A DNA stretch of 64,000 nucleotides from an uncultured Flavobacteriaceae bacterium (GTDB taxonomy: Bacteria > Bacteroidota > Bacteroidia > Flavobacteriales > Flavobacteriaceae), in assembly GCA_947493175.1 (NCBI GenBank), contig CANLQD010000008.1, positions 62,001 through 126,000 on the forward strand. Direction: 5' to 3'. The notes under the pieces were generated by a model. It did no database searches. It was not told the DNA's origin and was given only the letters and a program-made list of their open reading frames with translations. This document shows, in pieces, positions 15,338-22,824 of the stretch. The stretch's first letter is position 1; every line of letters begins with the position of its first letter. The translations under genes and the position numbers were made by a program.

Positions 15338-17986
15338 ATGTGCAAAATGATTATACCTTCCCTACTCTTTTTTATTTTTTCAGCTTGTAATACCCCATCC
15401 AATACCGATTTGGCAGAAAATGAAACAGCCATCGCCTTCAACGTTCCGGAAGGTTTTGAATTGGAAGAATTATATCACCCCAGCGCCCAAGGACAGGGTT
15501 CTTGGGTCGCACTTGCGCAAGGTCCGGACAACATGCTATTCGCCTGTGATCAACGAGGAAAAATCTACACCCTCAAAACACCGGATACCGGCTCCCAGAT
15601 AGCCGTTTCCGAAGTAGACAGTCTAGATTTGCAGATCGGCGAAGCCCACGGCTTGCTCTGGGCACATAATAGTCTCTACGTAGCCGTAAACAAAAAATGG
15701 GACGATGACGTTCCCGATTCTGAAGAAAATGGCAGTGGTGTCTATCGGATTCTTGATAGCGATAGCGATGGGAAACTAGATCAAATAACCATGCTTCTTC
15801 AACTTGAGGGACGAGGGGAGCATGGTCCGCATAGCTTTGCCCTTGCTCCCGACGGGGAACATATCTATTTTATCGCGGGAAACCACACCATTATTCCCGA
15901 TCAACTCTTAAAAAACAGCAGACTACCGACGAACTGGGGTGAAGACAACCTCATAGAACCTTATCTCGACGCGCGGGGCCACGCCAATGATATCAAAGCA
16001 CCGGGAGGATGGATTTCCAAATTCAATGCCGAGGGAACCGAATGGGAACTGATTTCAGCTGGGTACAGGAATCCCTTTGATATCGCCTTCAACCAAGACG
16101 GGGAACTATTTACCTATGATTCCGATATGGAGTGGGATATCGGCATGCCCTGGTACCGTCCTACCCGCATTTGTCATGTCACCAGTGGCAGTGAATATGG
16201 CTGGCGTACCGGATCGGGAAAGTGGCCGGCCTATTACCCGGACAATCTTCCGGCGGTACAGAATATGGAACAGGGTTCGCCCACCGCCGTGCTGTCTGGT
16301 GCCAAATTGAGCTTTCCACCTAAATATCGAAACGGACTTTTAGTGATGGACTGGAGTTTTGGCACCCTCTATTTTGTAGAACTCATTCCCAAGGGAAGTA
16401 GTTATAGTGGCAAAAAGGAAGAATTTCTATCTGGCACCCCCCTTCCCTTGACCGATATGGTTGCCGGGACCGATGGTCACCTCTATTTTGCGACCGGTGG
16501 GCGCGGACTCGATTCCCGCGTTTATCGATTGCGATACACCGGCCCGAACAAAGAAATGAGCGAAGCGATCGCCGATTCTGATGCCAAAGAAGCTCGGGAA
16601 CTACGCCATCGTCTAGAGGATTATCATACACAACAAGATGATGCAAAAGCAATTTCAATGGCGGTAGGGCACCTTAACCATCCGGATCGTTTTGTACGCT
16701 ATGCGGCAAGGTTGGCATTGGAGCATCAAACCGTCGATAGCTGGAAATATCTATTCACACAAGAGACCGACTTTCAAAAGAGTATCGAAATGGCCATCGC
16801 ACTGGCCCATCAAGGAGACGAAAATCTACAGTCAACCGTACTGCACAAATTGAATACGATTCCACTGGAACAGCTCTCCGATTATGACAAAACGGCCCTC
16901 TTACGCGCCTATAGCTTATCGTTCATTCGAATGGGAACACCTAAGGAGCAAGATAGAATAGCTACCGCGAGAAAGTTAAAATCCTATTTTCCACATGCGA
17001 GCAATGTGGTGACTAGGGAACTGGGGCAGCTTTTGTTATACCTTAAAGATGAAGGGGCTACCAAGGCACTGGTACAACTACTCGAAAAGCACACCAAAGA
17101 AAAAACCATCACCGAAGGAGTAGAACTGCTATCTGAGGAAGCTACCATGCGGAGCGAACAATACGGGCCCGTTATTCGTGAGGTACTGGCCAAAATGCCC
17201 CCCAGCGAATCTATTTACTATGGCATGTTGCTCAGCCGTGCATCAGAAGGATGGACCAAAGACCTACGCGAAAAATATTTTCTATGGTTTTACGACGTGT
17301 TAGGGGCCAAAGGAGGGATGAGTTTTAAGGCGTATATGGAGAATGTACGGCAACAGGCCATGGCCAATGTCCCTGAAAGGGAAAAAGAATACTTCGAAGA
17401 GCTATCCGGGGTGTACCTGTCTTCCGATGCCATGGCCGACCTACCCCAGCCTATCGGACCTGGAATCAACTTTACTGGAGACGATATCGGAAGAATCACC
17501 TGGGGAGATGCGACTGACAGTTACAACGGAACCTTGGAAGCTGGAAAGCGGGCCTACCAAGCCGGTATGTGCGTACTCTGTCACCGTATGCGAGGGGAAG
17601 GAGGTGCCGCCGGACCAGATTTGACCCAGGCCTATACCAAATTCAGTGGTTCAGAGTTGTTGTATGCGATTTATAGCCCTAATGACGCCATCTCTGACCA
17701 ATACGCCAACACACTACTTCATTTGAAGGATGGAAAAAAAATAGCAGGACGCATCAAATCAGAGAAGGGGGATAGCATCAGCTTGATGCCCAATCCCTTT
17801 AACGAGAGTTACACGGTGCAATTTGCCAAATCGGAGGTCGAAAAACGGGAGCTTTCACCCGTATCGCCCATGCCGGCCGGCTTGCTAAACCGTTTAAACG
17901 AGCAGGAGATACTAGACCTTTATGCCTATCTATTATCCGGAGGGGACGGAACACACGAAATATATACAAATGAAAGTAGTCAATAG
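15338..17986 (+). CDS. Large lipoprotein: PQQ-dehydrogenase-like propeller, helical repeats and c-type cytochrome domain
   Basis: 882 aa with a lipoprotein signal (F-I-F-S-A-C, Cys about 17). Residues about 30-400 form a six-bladed propeller of the NHL/PQQ sugar-dehydrogenase type (for example A-L-A-Q-G-P-D-N-M-L, A-G-Y-R-N-P-F-D-I-A, D-M-V-A-G-T-D-G-H-L-Y). Residues about 430-700 are helical, HEAT-like, with R-F-V-R-Y-A-A-R-L-A-L-E. The C-terminus has a haem motif C745-V-L-C-H749 followed by G-E-G-G-A-A-G-P-D-L-T, the signature of the putative haem-binding domain common in Planctomycetes dehydrogenases (TIGR02603 type). It is probably an exported, electron-donating sugar or alcohol dehydrogenase; the substrate cannot be read. 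Either Met1 or Met4 may be the start. Confidence 0.85.
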   Translation: MCKMIIPSLLFFIFSACNTPSNTDLAENETAIAFNVPEGFELEELYHPSAQGQGSWVALAQGPDNMLFACDQRGKIYTLKTPDTGSQIAVSEVDSLDLQIGEAHGLLWAHNSLYVAVNKKWDDDVPDSEENGSGVYRILDSDSDGKLDQITMLLQLEGRGEHGPHSFALAPDGEHIYFIAGNHTIIPDQLLKNSRLPTNWGEDNLIEPYLDARGHANDIKAPGGWISKFNAEGTEWELISAGYRNPFDIAFNQDGELFTYDSDMEWDIGMPWYRPTRICHVTSGSEYGWRTGSGKWPAYYPDNLPAVQNMEQGSPTAVLSGAKLSFPPKYRNGLLVMDWSFGTLYFVELIPKGSSYSGKKEEFLSGTPLPLTDMVAGTDGHLYFATGGRGLDSRVYRLRYTGPNKEMSEAIADSDAKEARELRHRLEDYHTQQDDAKAISMAVGHLNHPDRFVRYAARLALEHQTVDSWKYLFTQETDFQKSIEMAIALAHQGDENLQSTVLHKLNTIPLEQLSDYDKTALLRAYSLSFIRMGTPKEQDRIATARKLKSYFPHASNVVTRELGQLLLYLKDEGATKALVQLLEKHTKEKTITEGVELLSEEATMRSEQYGPVIREVLAKMPPSESIYYGMLLSRASEGWTKDLREKYFLWFYDVLGAKGGMSFKAYMENVRQQAMANVPEREKEYFEELSGVYLSSDAMADLPQPIGPGINFTGDDIGRITWGDATDSYNGTLEAGKRAYQAGMCVLCHRMRGEGGAAGPDLTQAYTKFSGSELLYAIYSPNDAISDQYANTLLHLKDGKKIAGRIKSEKGDSISLMPNPFNESYTVQFAKSEVEKRELSPVSPMPAGLLNRLNEQEILDLYAYLLSGGDGTHEIYTNESSQ

Positions 17987-18193
17987 CACCACCGATACCA
18001 GAAGATTGGTCCATTGTTTTTGGTACTATACGGTTCCTTAAGCTGTCCAAATCGGGAAGCATAGTTATCTTATCAAGGGTACGCGTAATCAAAACAGCCG
18101 CTATGGCTTCGTAGCCCATAACCAACTCAAATACAGAATGGTGGTTGGTTGAGCAAATAGAAGGGTGAAAGTAAGGAAACCTAAAAAGAAAAA

Positions 18194-19204
18194 GTGCCAA
18201 CTAATTACACAATAACCATAAAACCAAGGACCATCAAAAAGAATCGATTACCCATCATCAAGGAACAAAAATTATGGGTGCTGGCCTGTATCTTGTTTGT
18301 TTTGAGCGGTTGTAAAAAGGTTATAAAAGAAACCGCGACTTCCGAAAATCAGTCTTCAACCTTCACCACTCCTTTGGGCAAGGAGTTTCGGTTACCGGAA
18401 CCATCAAAAAAGTTGCTAGATCAATATGAATCTGCTAAAAAAAACTACTACAGCAATCCCGAAGATGTTAATGCGGCTATCTGGTACGGTAGAAGAACAG
18501 CCTATTTGGGTCGTTACGAAGATGCCATTGCCATTTATTCTGAAGGAATCAAAAAATTCCCGAAAGACCCTCGTCTGTATCGACATCGCGGACATCGATA
18601 TATTTCAGTGAGAGCCTTCGATAAGGCAATCGCAGATTTGAAAAAGGCAAGCGAACTAATTCAGGGAACTGAAAATAAAATGGAACCAGATGGCATACCC
18701 AATGCCTTAAATACTCCAATAAGCACAACGCATGGTAATATTTGGTACCATTTAGGACTGGCCTATTACTTGAAACACGAGTACGAAAAGGCTTTTGACG
18801 CCTATCAAAAGTGTCGGGAAACCAGTGCCAACAATGATAATTTGGTCTCCAGTACCCATTGGCTTTATATGATTCAAAGGCGCTTGGGCAATAGCAGAAG
18901 TGCCAGTGCGCAACTCGAATCAATTGTCAAAGACGCGGAAATCATAGAAAATCATAGTTACTACACCCTTTGTAAATTTTACAAAGGACTTATACCGATA
19001 GATTCTTTACAGACGGTTAAGATTGGAAGTCCATCTTCGGATGCTATCATTTATGGCTTGGCCAATTGGCATTTTTACAATAATGAAAAAGATACTTCAA
19101 AAGAGCTTTTGGAAAGTTTGGTAAAAAGCACTTCTTGGAGCTCTTTCGGCTACATTGCCGCCGAGAGCGATCTCTTGTATTATTTTGATGCAACGAGTGA
19201 ATAA
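18194..19204 (+). CDS. TPR lipoprotein of unknown function
   Basis: The 336 aa product starts at a GTG (18194); there is no ATG before the hydrophobic signal. Its signal region V-L-A-C-I-L-F-V-L-S-G-C gives a clear lipobox at about residue 40, leaving an unusually long N-terminal region of about 25 residues, so the true start could be a rarer codon nearer the signal. The mature part carries TPR units: A-I-W-Y-G-R-R-T-A-Y-L-G-R-Y-E-D-A-I, R-L-Y-R-H-R-G-H-R-Y-I and W-Y-H-L-G-L-A-Y-Y-L-K-H-E-Y-E-K-A. TPRs bind other proteins; the partner is unknown. The 207 bases before it contain nothing I recognise. Confidence 0.8.
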   Translation: MPTNYTITIKPRTIKKNRLPIIKEQKLWVLACILFVLSGCKKVIKETATSENQSSTFTTPLGKEFRLPEPSKKLLDQYESAKKNYYSNPEDVNAAIWYGRRTAYLGRYEDAIAIYSEGIKKFPKDPRLYRHRGHRYISVRAFDKAIADLKKASELIQGTENKMEPDGIPNALNTPISTTHGNIWYHLGLAYYLKHEYEKAFDAYQKCRETSANNDNLVSSTHWLYMIQRRLGNSRSASAQLESIVKDAEIIENHSYYTLCKFYKGLIPIDSLQTVKIGSPSSDAIIYGLANWHFYNNEKDTSKELLESLVKSTSWSSFGYIAAESDLLYYFDATSE

Positions 19205-19237
19205 CGTATTTACTTTTTCTTCCACCACTCAAATCCT

Positions 19238-19245
19238 TACTTTTG
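19238..19245 (+). promoter_or_regulatory. Promoter -7 element for rpe
   Basis: TACTTTTG, 25 bases before the rpe ATG. Confidence 0.62.
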
Positions 19246-19270
19246 TACCATCTTAAGTGAATACGTAAAA

Positions 19271-19933
19271 ATGAACCAAATCAGAATAGCCCCCTCCCTC
19301 CTAGCCGCCGATTTTGGCAACCTACAACGCGATGTTGAAATGGTCAATAATAGCGATGCCGACTGGCATCATATTGATGTGATGGATGGCGTTTTCGTAC
19401 CAAACATTTCCTATGGAATGCCAGTGGTCAAGGCAATACGGGAGCATGCGACCAAACCCTTGGATGTTCATTTAATGATTGTTGACCCCGACCGCTATAT
19501 TCAAACATTCGCCGATTTAGGAGCAACCGTATTAACGGTTCACTATGAGGCCTGCACACATTTGCACAGAACGTTACAGGCCATTAAATCGGCCGGAATG
19601 AAGGCAGGTGTTGCTTTGAACCCACATACGAACGTGAGCCTTTTGGAAGATACCATCAACGATATTGATCTGGTCTGCGTTATGAGCGTAAATCCAGGAT
19701 TTGGCGGACAGTCCTTTATCGAGAATACGTATCGGAAAGTGGTTGCTTTAAAAGCGTTGATCAAAAAGAGAGCAGCAAACACCTTGATAGAAATTGACGG
19801 TGGTGTTACCGATCAAAATGCCCACCAGCTTGTCACTTCAGGGGCAGATGTACTTGTTGCTGGCAGTTATGTTTTCAAAGCCGAAAACCCCACTGCTACC
19901 ATAGCCCATCTCTCTTCGGTGGCAAACAATTAG
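19271..19933 (+). CDS. rpe: Ribulose-phosphate 3-epimerase
   Basis: Pentose-phosphate enzyme interconverting D-ribulose 5-phosphate and D-xylulose 5-phosphate. The 220 aa TIM barrel has all family segments: I-A-P-S-L-L-A-A-D-F at 6-15, H-x-D-V-M-D-G-x-F-V-P-N around 36-47 with the catalytic Asp, L-D-V-H-L-M-I, V-M-S-V-N-P-G-F-G-G-Q-S-F, and E-I-D-G-G-V near 175-180 with the second catalytic Asp. Metal-binding His residues are present. Its stop codon overlaps the end of the convergent CBS gene by 4 bases. Confidence 0.97.
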   Translation: MNQIRIAPSLLAADFGNLQRDVEMVNNSDADWHHIDVMDGVFVPNISYGMPVVKAIREHATKPLDVHLMIVDPDRYIQTFADLGATVLTVHYEACTHLHRTLQAIKSAGMKAGVALNPHTNVSLLEDTINDIDLVCVMSVNPGFGGQSFIENTYRKVVALKALIKKRAANTLIEIDGGVTDQNAHQLVTSGADVLVAGSYVFKAENPTATIAHLSSVANN

Positions 19934-20361
19934 TATTGATCTAGCAAATATTTGATCAAATCAGTGGTCGTAACGATACCTACCAATTGATCCTCAGCTA
20001 CCACAGGTAATGCATGGTATTCCCGGGTGGTCAAAATCTCGGCAACTTCTTTAATGGTCGTATTAGGCGCTACCCGTTCCACGTTCCCGGTCATTACCTG
20101 TGGAATGGTGAACATATGGTACACCAACGTTTCAACGTCGTTATCATCATCGTTGCGATAGGCCCCATCGGCAAAACTGATGCGGAGCAGATCTGTTAAA
20201 CTCAGCATTCCGATGATTCTGTCGCCCTCCACTACAGGAATATGGCGAATATGATGCTCTTGAAACAACGCTTCCGCCTTTTTGAGTCCATCGGTCGGAC
20301 TAACAGTGATGATGTTCTTGGTCATAATGCTAGATACGGGTATTCTTTGTCGTACGCTCAT
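19930..20361 (-). CDS. CBS-domain pair protein
   Basis: 143 aa made almost entirely of two CBS domains (about 8-65 and 85-142), with the internal signatures I-M-T-K-N-I-I-T-V-x-P, H-H-I-R-H-I-P-V-V-E, V-M-T-G-N-V and Y-H-A-L-P-V-V. A CBS pair of this kind normally binds adenosine nucleotides and regulates a partner. The acidic spacer between domains (D-D-D-N-D) is distinctive. The gene converges with rpe (4-base overlap) and is divergent from ypdA, so it may share that 226-base regulatory gap. Partner unknown. Confidence 0.88.
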   Translation of the reverse strand: MSVRQRIPVSSIMTKNIITVSPTDGLKKAEALFQEHHIRHIPVVEGDRIIGMLSLTDLLRISFADGAYRNDDDNDVETLVYHMFTIPQVMTGNVERVAPNTTIKEVAEILTTREYHALPVVAEDQLVGIVTTTDLIKYLLDQY

Positions 20362-20414
20362 AGCGTTGAGTTTTAAATTAGAACCCTAAGTTTCCACTAT
20401 TTTAGCTGGTAAAG

Positions 20415-20430
20415 TATGATATATATCATA
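20415..20430. promoter_or_regulatory. Perfect 16-base palindrome between the CBS gene and ypdA
   Basis: TATGATATATATCATA is fully symmetric and lies in the divergent gap, 54 bases upstream of the CBS gene and 157 before ypdA. It has the size of a dimeric repressor site. AT-rich symmetry by chance is possible. Confidence 0.4.
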
Positions 20431-20551
20431 ATCACGCTTACCGATTTCAGTACGCTTCCCAAATAGGGTCATACCGGTTCGCTTCTTGATACGTCTTGCA
20501 GCTCGATTTAAAATCTGCATCGGCATATCACAAATCATCAGAAGGTTTCAC

Positions 20552-20572
20552 TAGCTTTGTAAGCTACAAAGC
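20552..20572 (+). promoter_or_regulatory. ypdA promoter -7 element overlapped by an inverted repeat
   Basis: TAGCTTTG (20552-20559) fits the -7 consensus. GCTTTGTA (20554-20561) and TACAAAGC (20565-20572) are perfect inverted arms with a 3-base centre, covering the -7 box and the likely start of transcription. This is where a repressor would sit; alternatively it gives a 5' hairpin on the mRNA. Confidence 0.55.
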
Positions 20573-20587
20573 ATAAAGGCTGTTAAG

Positions 20588-21571
20588 ATGATAAATTTGG
20601 ATGTTTTGATCGTAGGTGGTGGTCCCATTGGTATCGCATGTGGCCTTGAAGCCAAAAAGAAAGGTTTAAACTACCTGATTATCGAGAAGGGACCTATTGT
20701 AAACTCTCTTTTTAACTATCCTGTGAACATGCAGTTCTTCTCGTCATCGGAGCGTCTCGAAATTGATGGGATACCCTTTATCAGTAAAGAGGCCAAACCC
20801 AAACGAAACGAAGCCTTGGAATACTATCGACGTATCGTAAGCAGCAACCAACTGAACATAAGGCTCTTTGAAAAAGTCGAATCGGTTCAGCAAATCCATG
20901 ATGGTTTTTCCATCATTTCGGACAAGAGTAAGTATACCGCCACGAATGTGATTATTGCCACCGGCTTCTACGACCTGCCTAACATGCTTGATGTTCCTGG
21001 AGAAGAGCTACCCAAGGTGTCTCACTATTACAAGGATCCCCATTATTATGCCGGACAAAAATTAGCCGTAATAGGTGCGAGTAATTCCGCCATCGACGCT
21101 GCCTTGGAATGTTGGCGAAAAGGATCTGAGGTAACCCTCATCATGCGGGGGCCTGAGGTAGGCCAACGGGTCAAATATTGGGTGCGGCCCGATATTATAA
21201 ATCGTATTGAGGAAGGCAGTATTAAAGTGTATTACAACAGCACTGTAAAGGAAATTCGGGATACGGAGTTGACCGTTGAAACGCCAGATGGAACCATTTC
21301 CTTAGAAAACGACTTTGTTTTGGCCCTTACCGGGTACCGGCCTAATTTTAAATTTTTAGAGCAATTGGGAATTACCTTATCCGAGGACGACAAACGGCTA
21401 CCTACCTACAATCCCGAAACCATGGAGACCAATATCAAAGGGCTTTATCTCGCCGGGGTCATATGCGGAGGTATGGAAACCCATAAATGGTTTATCGAAA
21501 ATTCTCGAATACACGCACCGATGATCGTTTCCGATATACTATCTAAAAAAGGCGTGACCTTAGACGCTTAG
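20588..21571 (+). CDS. ypdA: YpdA-family flavin disulfide reductase (putative bacillithiol disulfide reductase)
   Basis: Flavoprotein of the thioredoxin-reductase fold, 327 aa. It has an FAD-binding G-G-G-P-I-G at 10-15 and a second nucleotide-binding segment V-I-G-A-S-N-S-A-I-D-A near 161-171, but no C-x2-C redox pair, as in YpdA (Bdr) of Firmicutes, which reduces bacillithiol disulfide with NADPH. The end A-L-T-G-Y-R-P-N and G-x-Y-L-A-G-V-I-C-G-G also match that family. Bacillithiol is reported in some Bacteroidota, so the role is plausible; its biosynthetic genes (bshA, bshB, bshC) are not in this window. It has its own promoter and a hairpin after the stop. Confidence 0.88.
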   Translation: MINLDVLIVGGGPIGIACGLEAKKKGLNYLIIEKGPIVNSLFNYPVNMQFFSSSERLEIDGIPFISKEAKPKRNEALEYYRRIVSSNQLNIRLFEKVESVQQIHDGFSIISDKSKYTATNVIIATGFYDLPNMLDVPGEELPKVSHYYKDPHYYAGQKLAVIGASNSAIDAALECWRKGSEVTLIMRGPEVGQRVKYWVRPDIINRIEEGSIKVYYNSTVKEIRDTELTVETPDGTISLENDFVLALTGYRPNFKFLEQLGITLSEDDKRLPTYNPETMETNIKGLYLAGVICGGMETHKWFIENSRIHAPMIVSDILSKKGVTLDA

Positions 21572-21579
21572 AAAAATCG

Positions 21580-21599
21580 AACCCCTGTTTTCAGGGGTT
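21580..21599 (+). terminator. Hairpin after ypdA
   Basis: AACCCCTG-TTTT-CAGGGGTT, a perfect 8-base stem 8 bases after the stop, but followed by AAAAATT and not a T-run. Confidence 0.5.
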
Positions 21600-21669
21600 A
21601 AAAATTAACGGTTTATCGCATAGTTAAAGAAGTTCGTAGAACGCATCTTTGTACTCTAAAACAATAAAG

Positions 21670-22152
21670 ATGCGATTTCTTCTACCCAAAGTATTGGCCC
21701 TATTTATTGCTTTTTTGATGTACTGCGGTTACAATACCAAAAAACAGGATACCCTAACTCCCACATCATATGTATTAAAAGTAGAGCGAGGTGGATTCCA
21801 TAACGATGCTTTTCAACTCATTGGAAATAGTATTTTTTACTTTCCCGACACGACCGACACAAAACCGATTACCCGATACAATCGCTCCAGCATTACCAAA
21901 TTGGACGAAAAAACAGTGACAGACTTCTTCGCCTATATCGAGAAAGAGGGTGTTTGGCAGCTAGACAAGACCTATCATACCAAATCTTCCTGTACCAGCG
22001 GCCTACGGATTACTATAGAACAAAACGGGCGTAAAAAAACGATTGTTTGCGACGACTTTCGTAGCAATTGTCCGCCCTTACTAAAATATATAGACCAAAA
22101 AGTAGTTGAATTGGAAGGAAATGATTTGAAGTGGACATTTCTACCTGGATAA
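21670..22152 (+). CDS. Small exported protein of unknown function
   Basis: 160 aa from ATG 21670; an in-frame TTG 21 bases earlier is a less likely start. Residues 1-20 form a signal sequence ending F-L-M-Y-C-G-Y, possibly a lipobox with Cys18. The mature part has V-E-R-G-G-x-H-N-D, a predicted mixed fold and three further cysteines (S-S-C-T-S-G, V-C-D-D and S-N-C-P-P). The pattern of a pair of Cys around a D-D-F segment suggests a disulfide-stabilised domain, but I recognise no family. A near-consensus CATCTTTG lies 17 bases upstream. It is separated by 136 bases from the signalling operon that follows. Confidence 0.72.
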   Translation: MRFLLPKVLALFIAFLMYCGYNTKKQDTLTPTSYVLKVERGGFHNDAFQLIGNSIFYFPDTTDTKPITRYNRSSITKLDEKTVTDFFAYIEKEGVWQLDKTYHTKSSCTSGLRITIEQNGRKKTIVCDDFRSNCPPLLKYIDQKVVELEGNDLKWTFLPG

Positions 22153-22288
22153 CCAATCGCTCCTTACAATTCTTTGTGCATCGGTGTTTATGTGTTATCT
22201 TGATTTTAATTATGCATCCATCGAAGCTTTTTTAAATAGAAGCGAAACCGCTTTGCCAACAGACTATGAAGCAAAAGGGAAACCAATT

Positions 22289-22822
22289 ATGAAAGAGAAA
22301 ATTCTTTGTTTATTTCTGTTCGTATTTTTCGCATCCTGTAATTTGAACAAACCGGTTGATTACTACAATAAAGCGGTCTATGCCGGTAATGGTGCGATTA
22401 CAATGTTCGAATTAGAAAACCGTTTGGAGCGTTTAGAATCGGGAATGACGTTAGCACCTGAAGACCTAAACAGTTCCAGTATGGCCCGATTGTCGTACTG
22501 TGAGAACATGATAGCCGATTTGAAAGATCTTTTAGGAAACGAAGATTCAGACCCGATGATAAAAGCGACGATTGCGTATGTCAATTTTGGGATACAGACC
22601 GCCAAAAACCCAAAAACGCTGCAGGTTTTCGAAGCCGTGGGAAACGCTGCAAATTTCGAAGAAGCTAGTATAGCTCTAGAACCGTTGGGAGATTATCTCG
22701 ATGGGATTTACGACCAAAACGAGGTATTATACATGGCTTATGATAAGGAAGTAAGTGCATATGCCAAGAAAAATAATATTGAGATGAAGTTCTATGGCCC
22801 GGGTGCTTCGACCGAAAACTAG
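22289..22822 (+). CDS. Lipoprotein at the head of a signalling operon
   Basis: 178 aa from ATG 22289; the frame is open further upstream, but this ATG gives a textbook signal K-E-K-I-L-C-L-F-L-F-V-F-F-A-S-C with lipobox Cys17. The mature part is mostly helical and acidic (residues about 35-165), with no family I know. It ends 2 bases before the sensor kinase ATG, so the two are co-transcribed and very likely co-translated. A lipoprotein directly ahead of a kinase with a periplasmic TPR domain could act as its sensor partner or be the output of a feedback loop; this is inference from position only. Confidence 0.8.
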   Translation: MKEKILCLFLFVFFASCNLNKPVDYYNKAVYAGNGAITMFELENRLERLESGMTLAPEDLNSSSMARLSYCENMIADLKDLLGNEDSDPMIKATIAYVNFGIQTAKNPKTLQVFEAVGNAANFEEASIALEPLGDYLDGIYDQNEVLYMAYDKEVSAYAKKNNIEMKFYGPGASTEN

Positions 22823-22824
22823 TA

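Noticed and set aside
17799..18200. 133-codon minus-strand frame opposite the end of the dehydrogenase gene
   Set aside because: Lies mostly opposite an evident coding region and shows no protein-like pattern.
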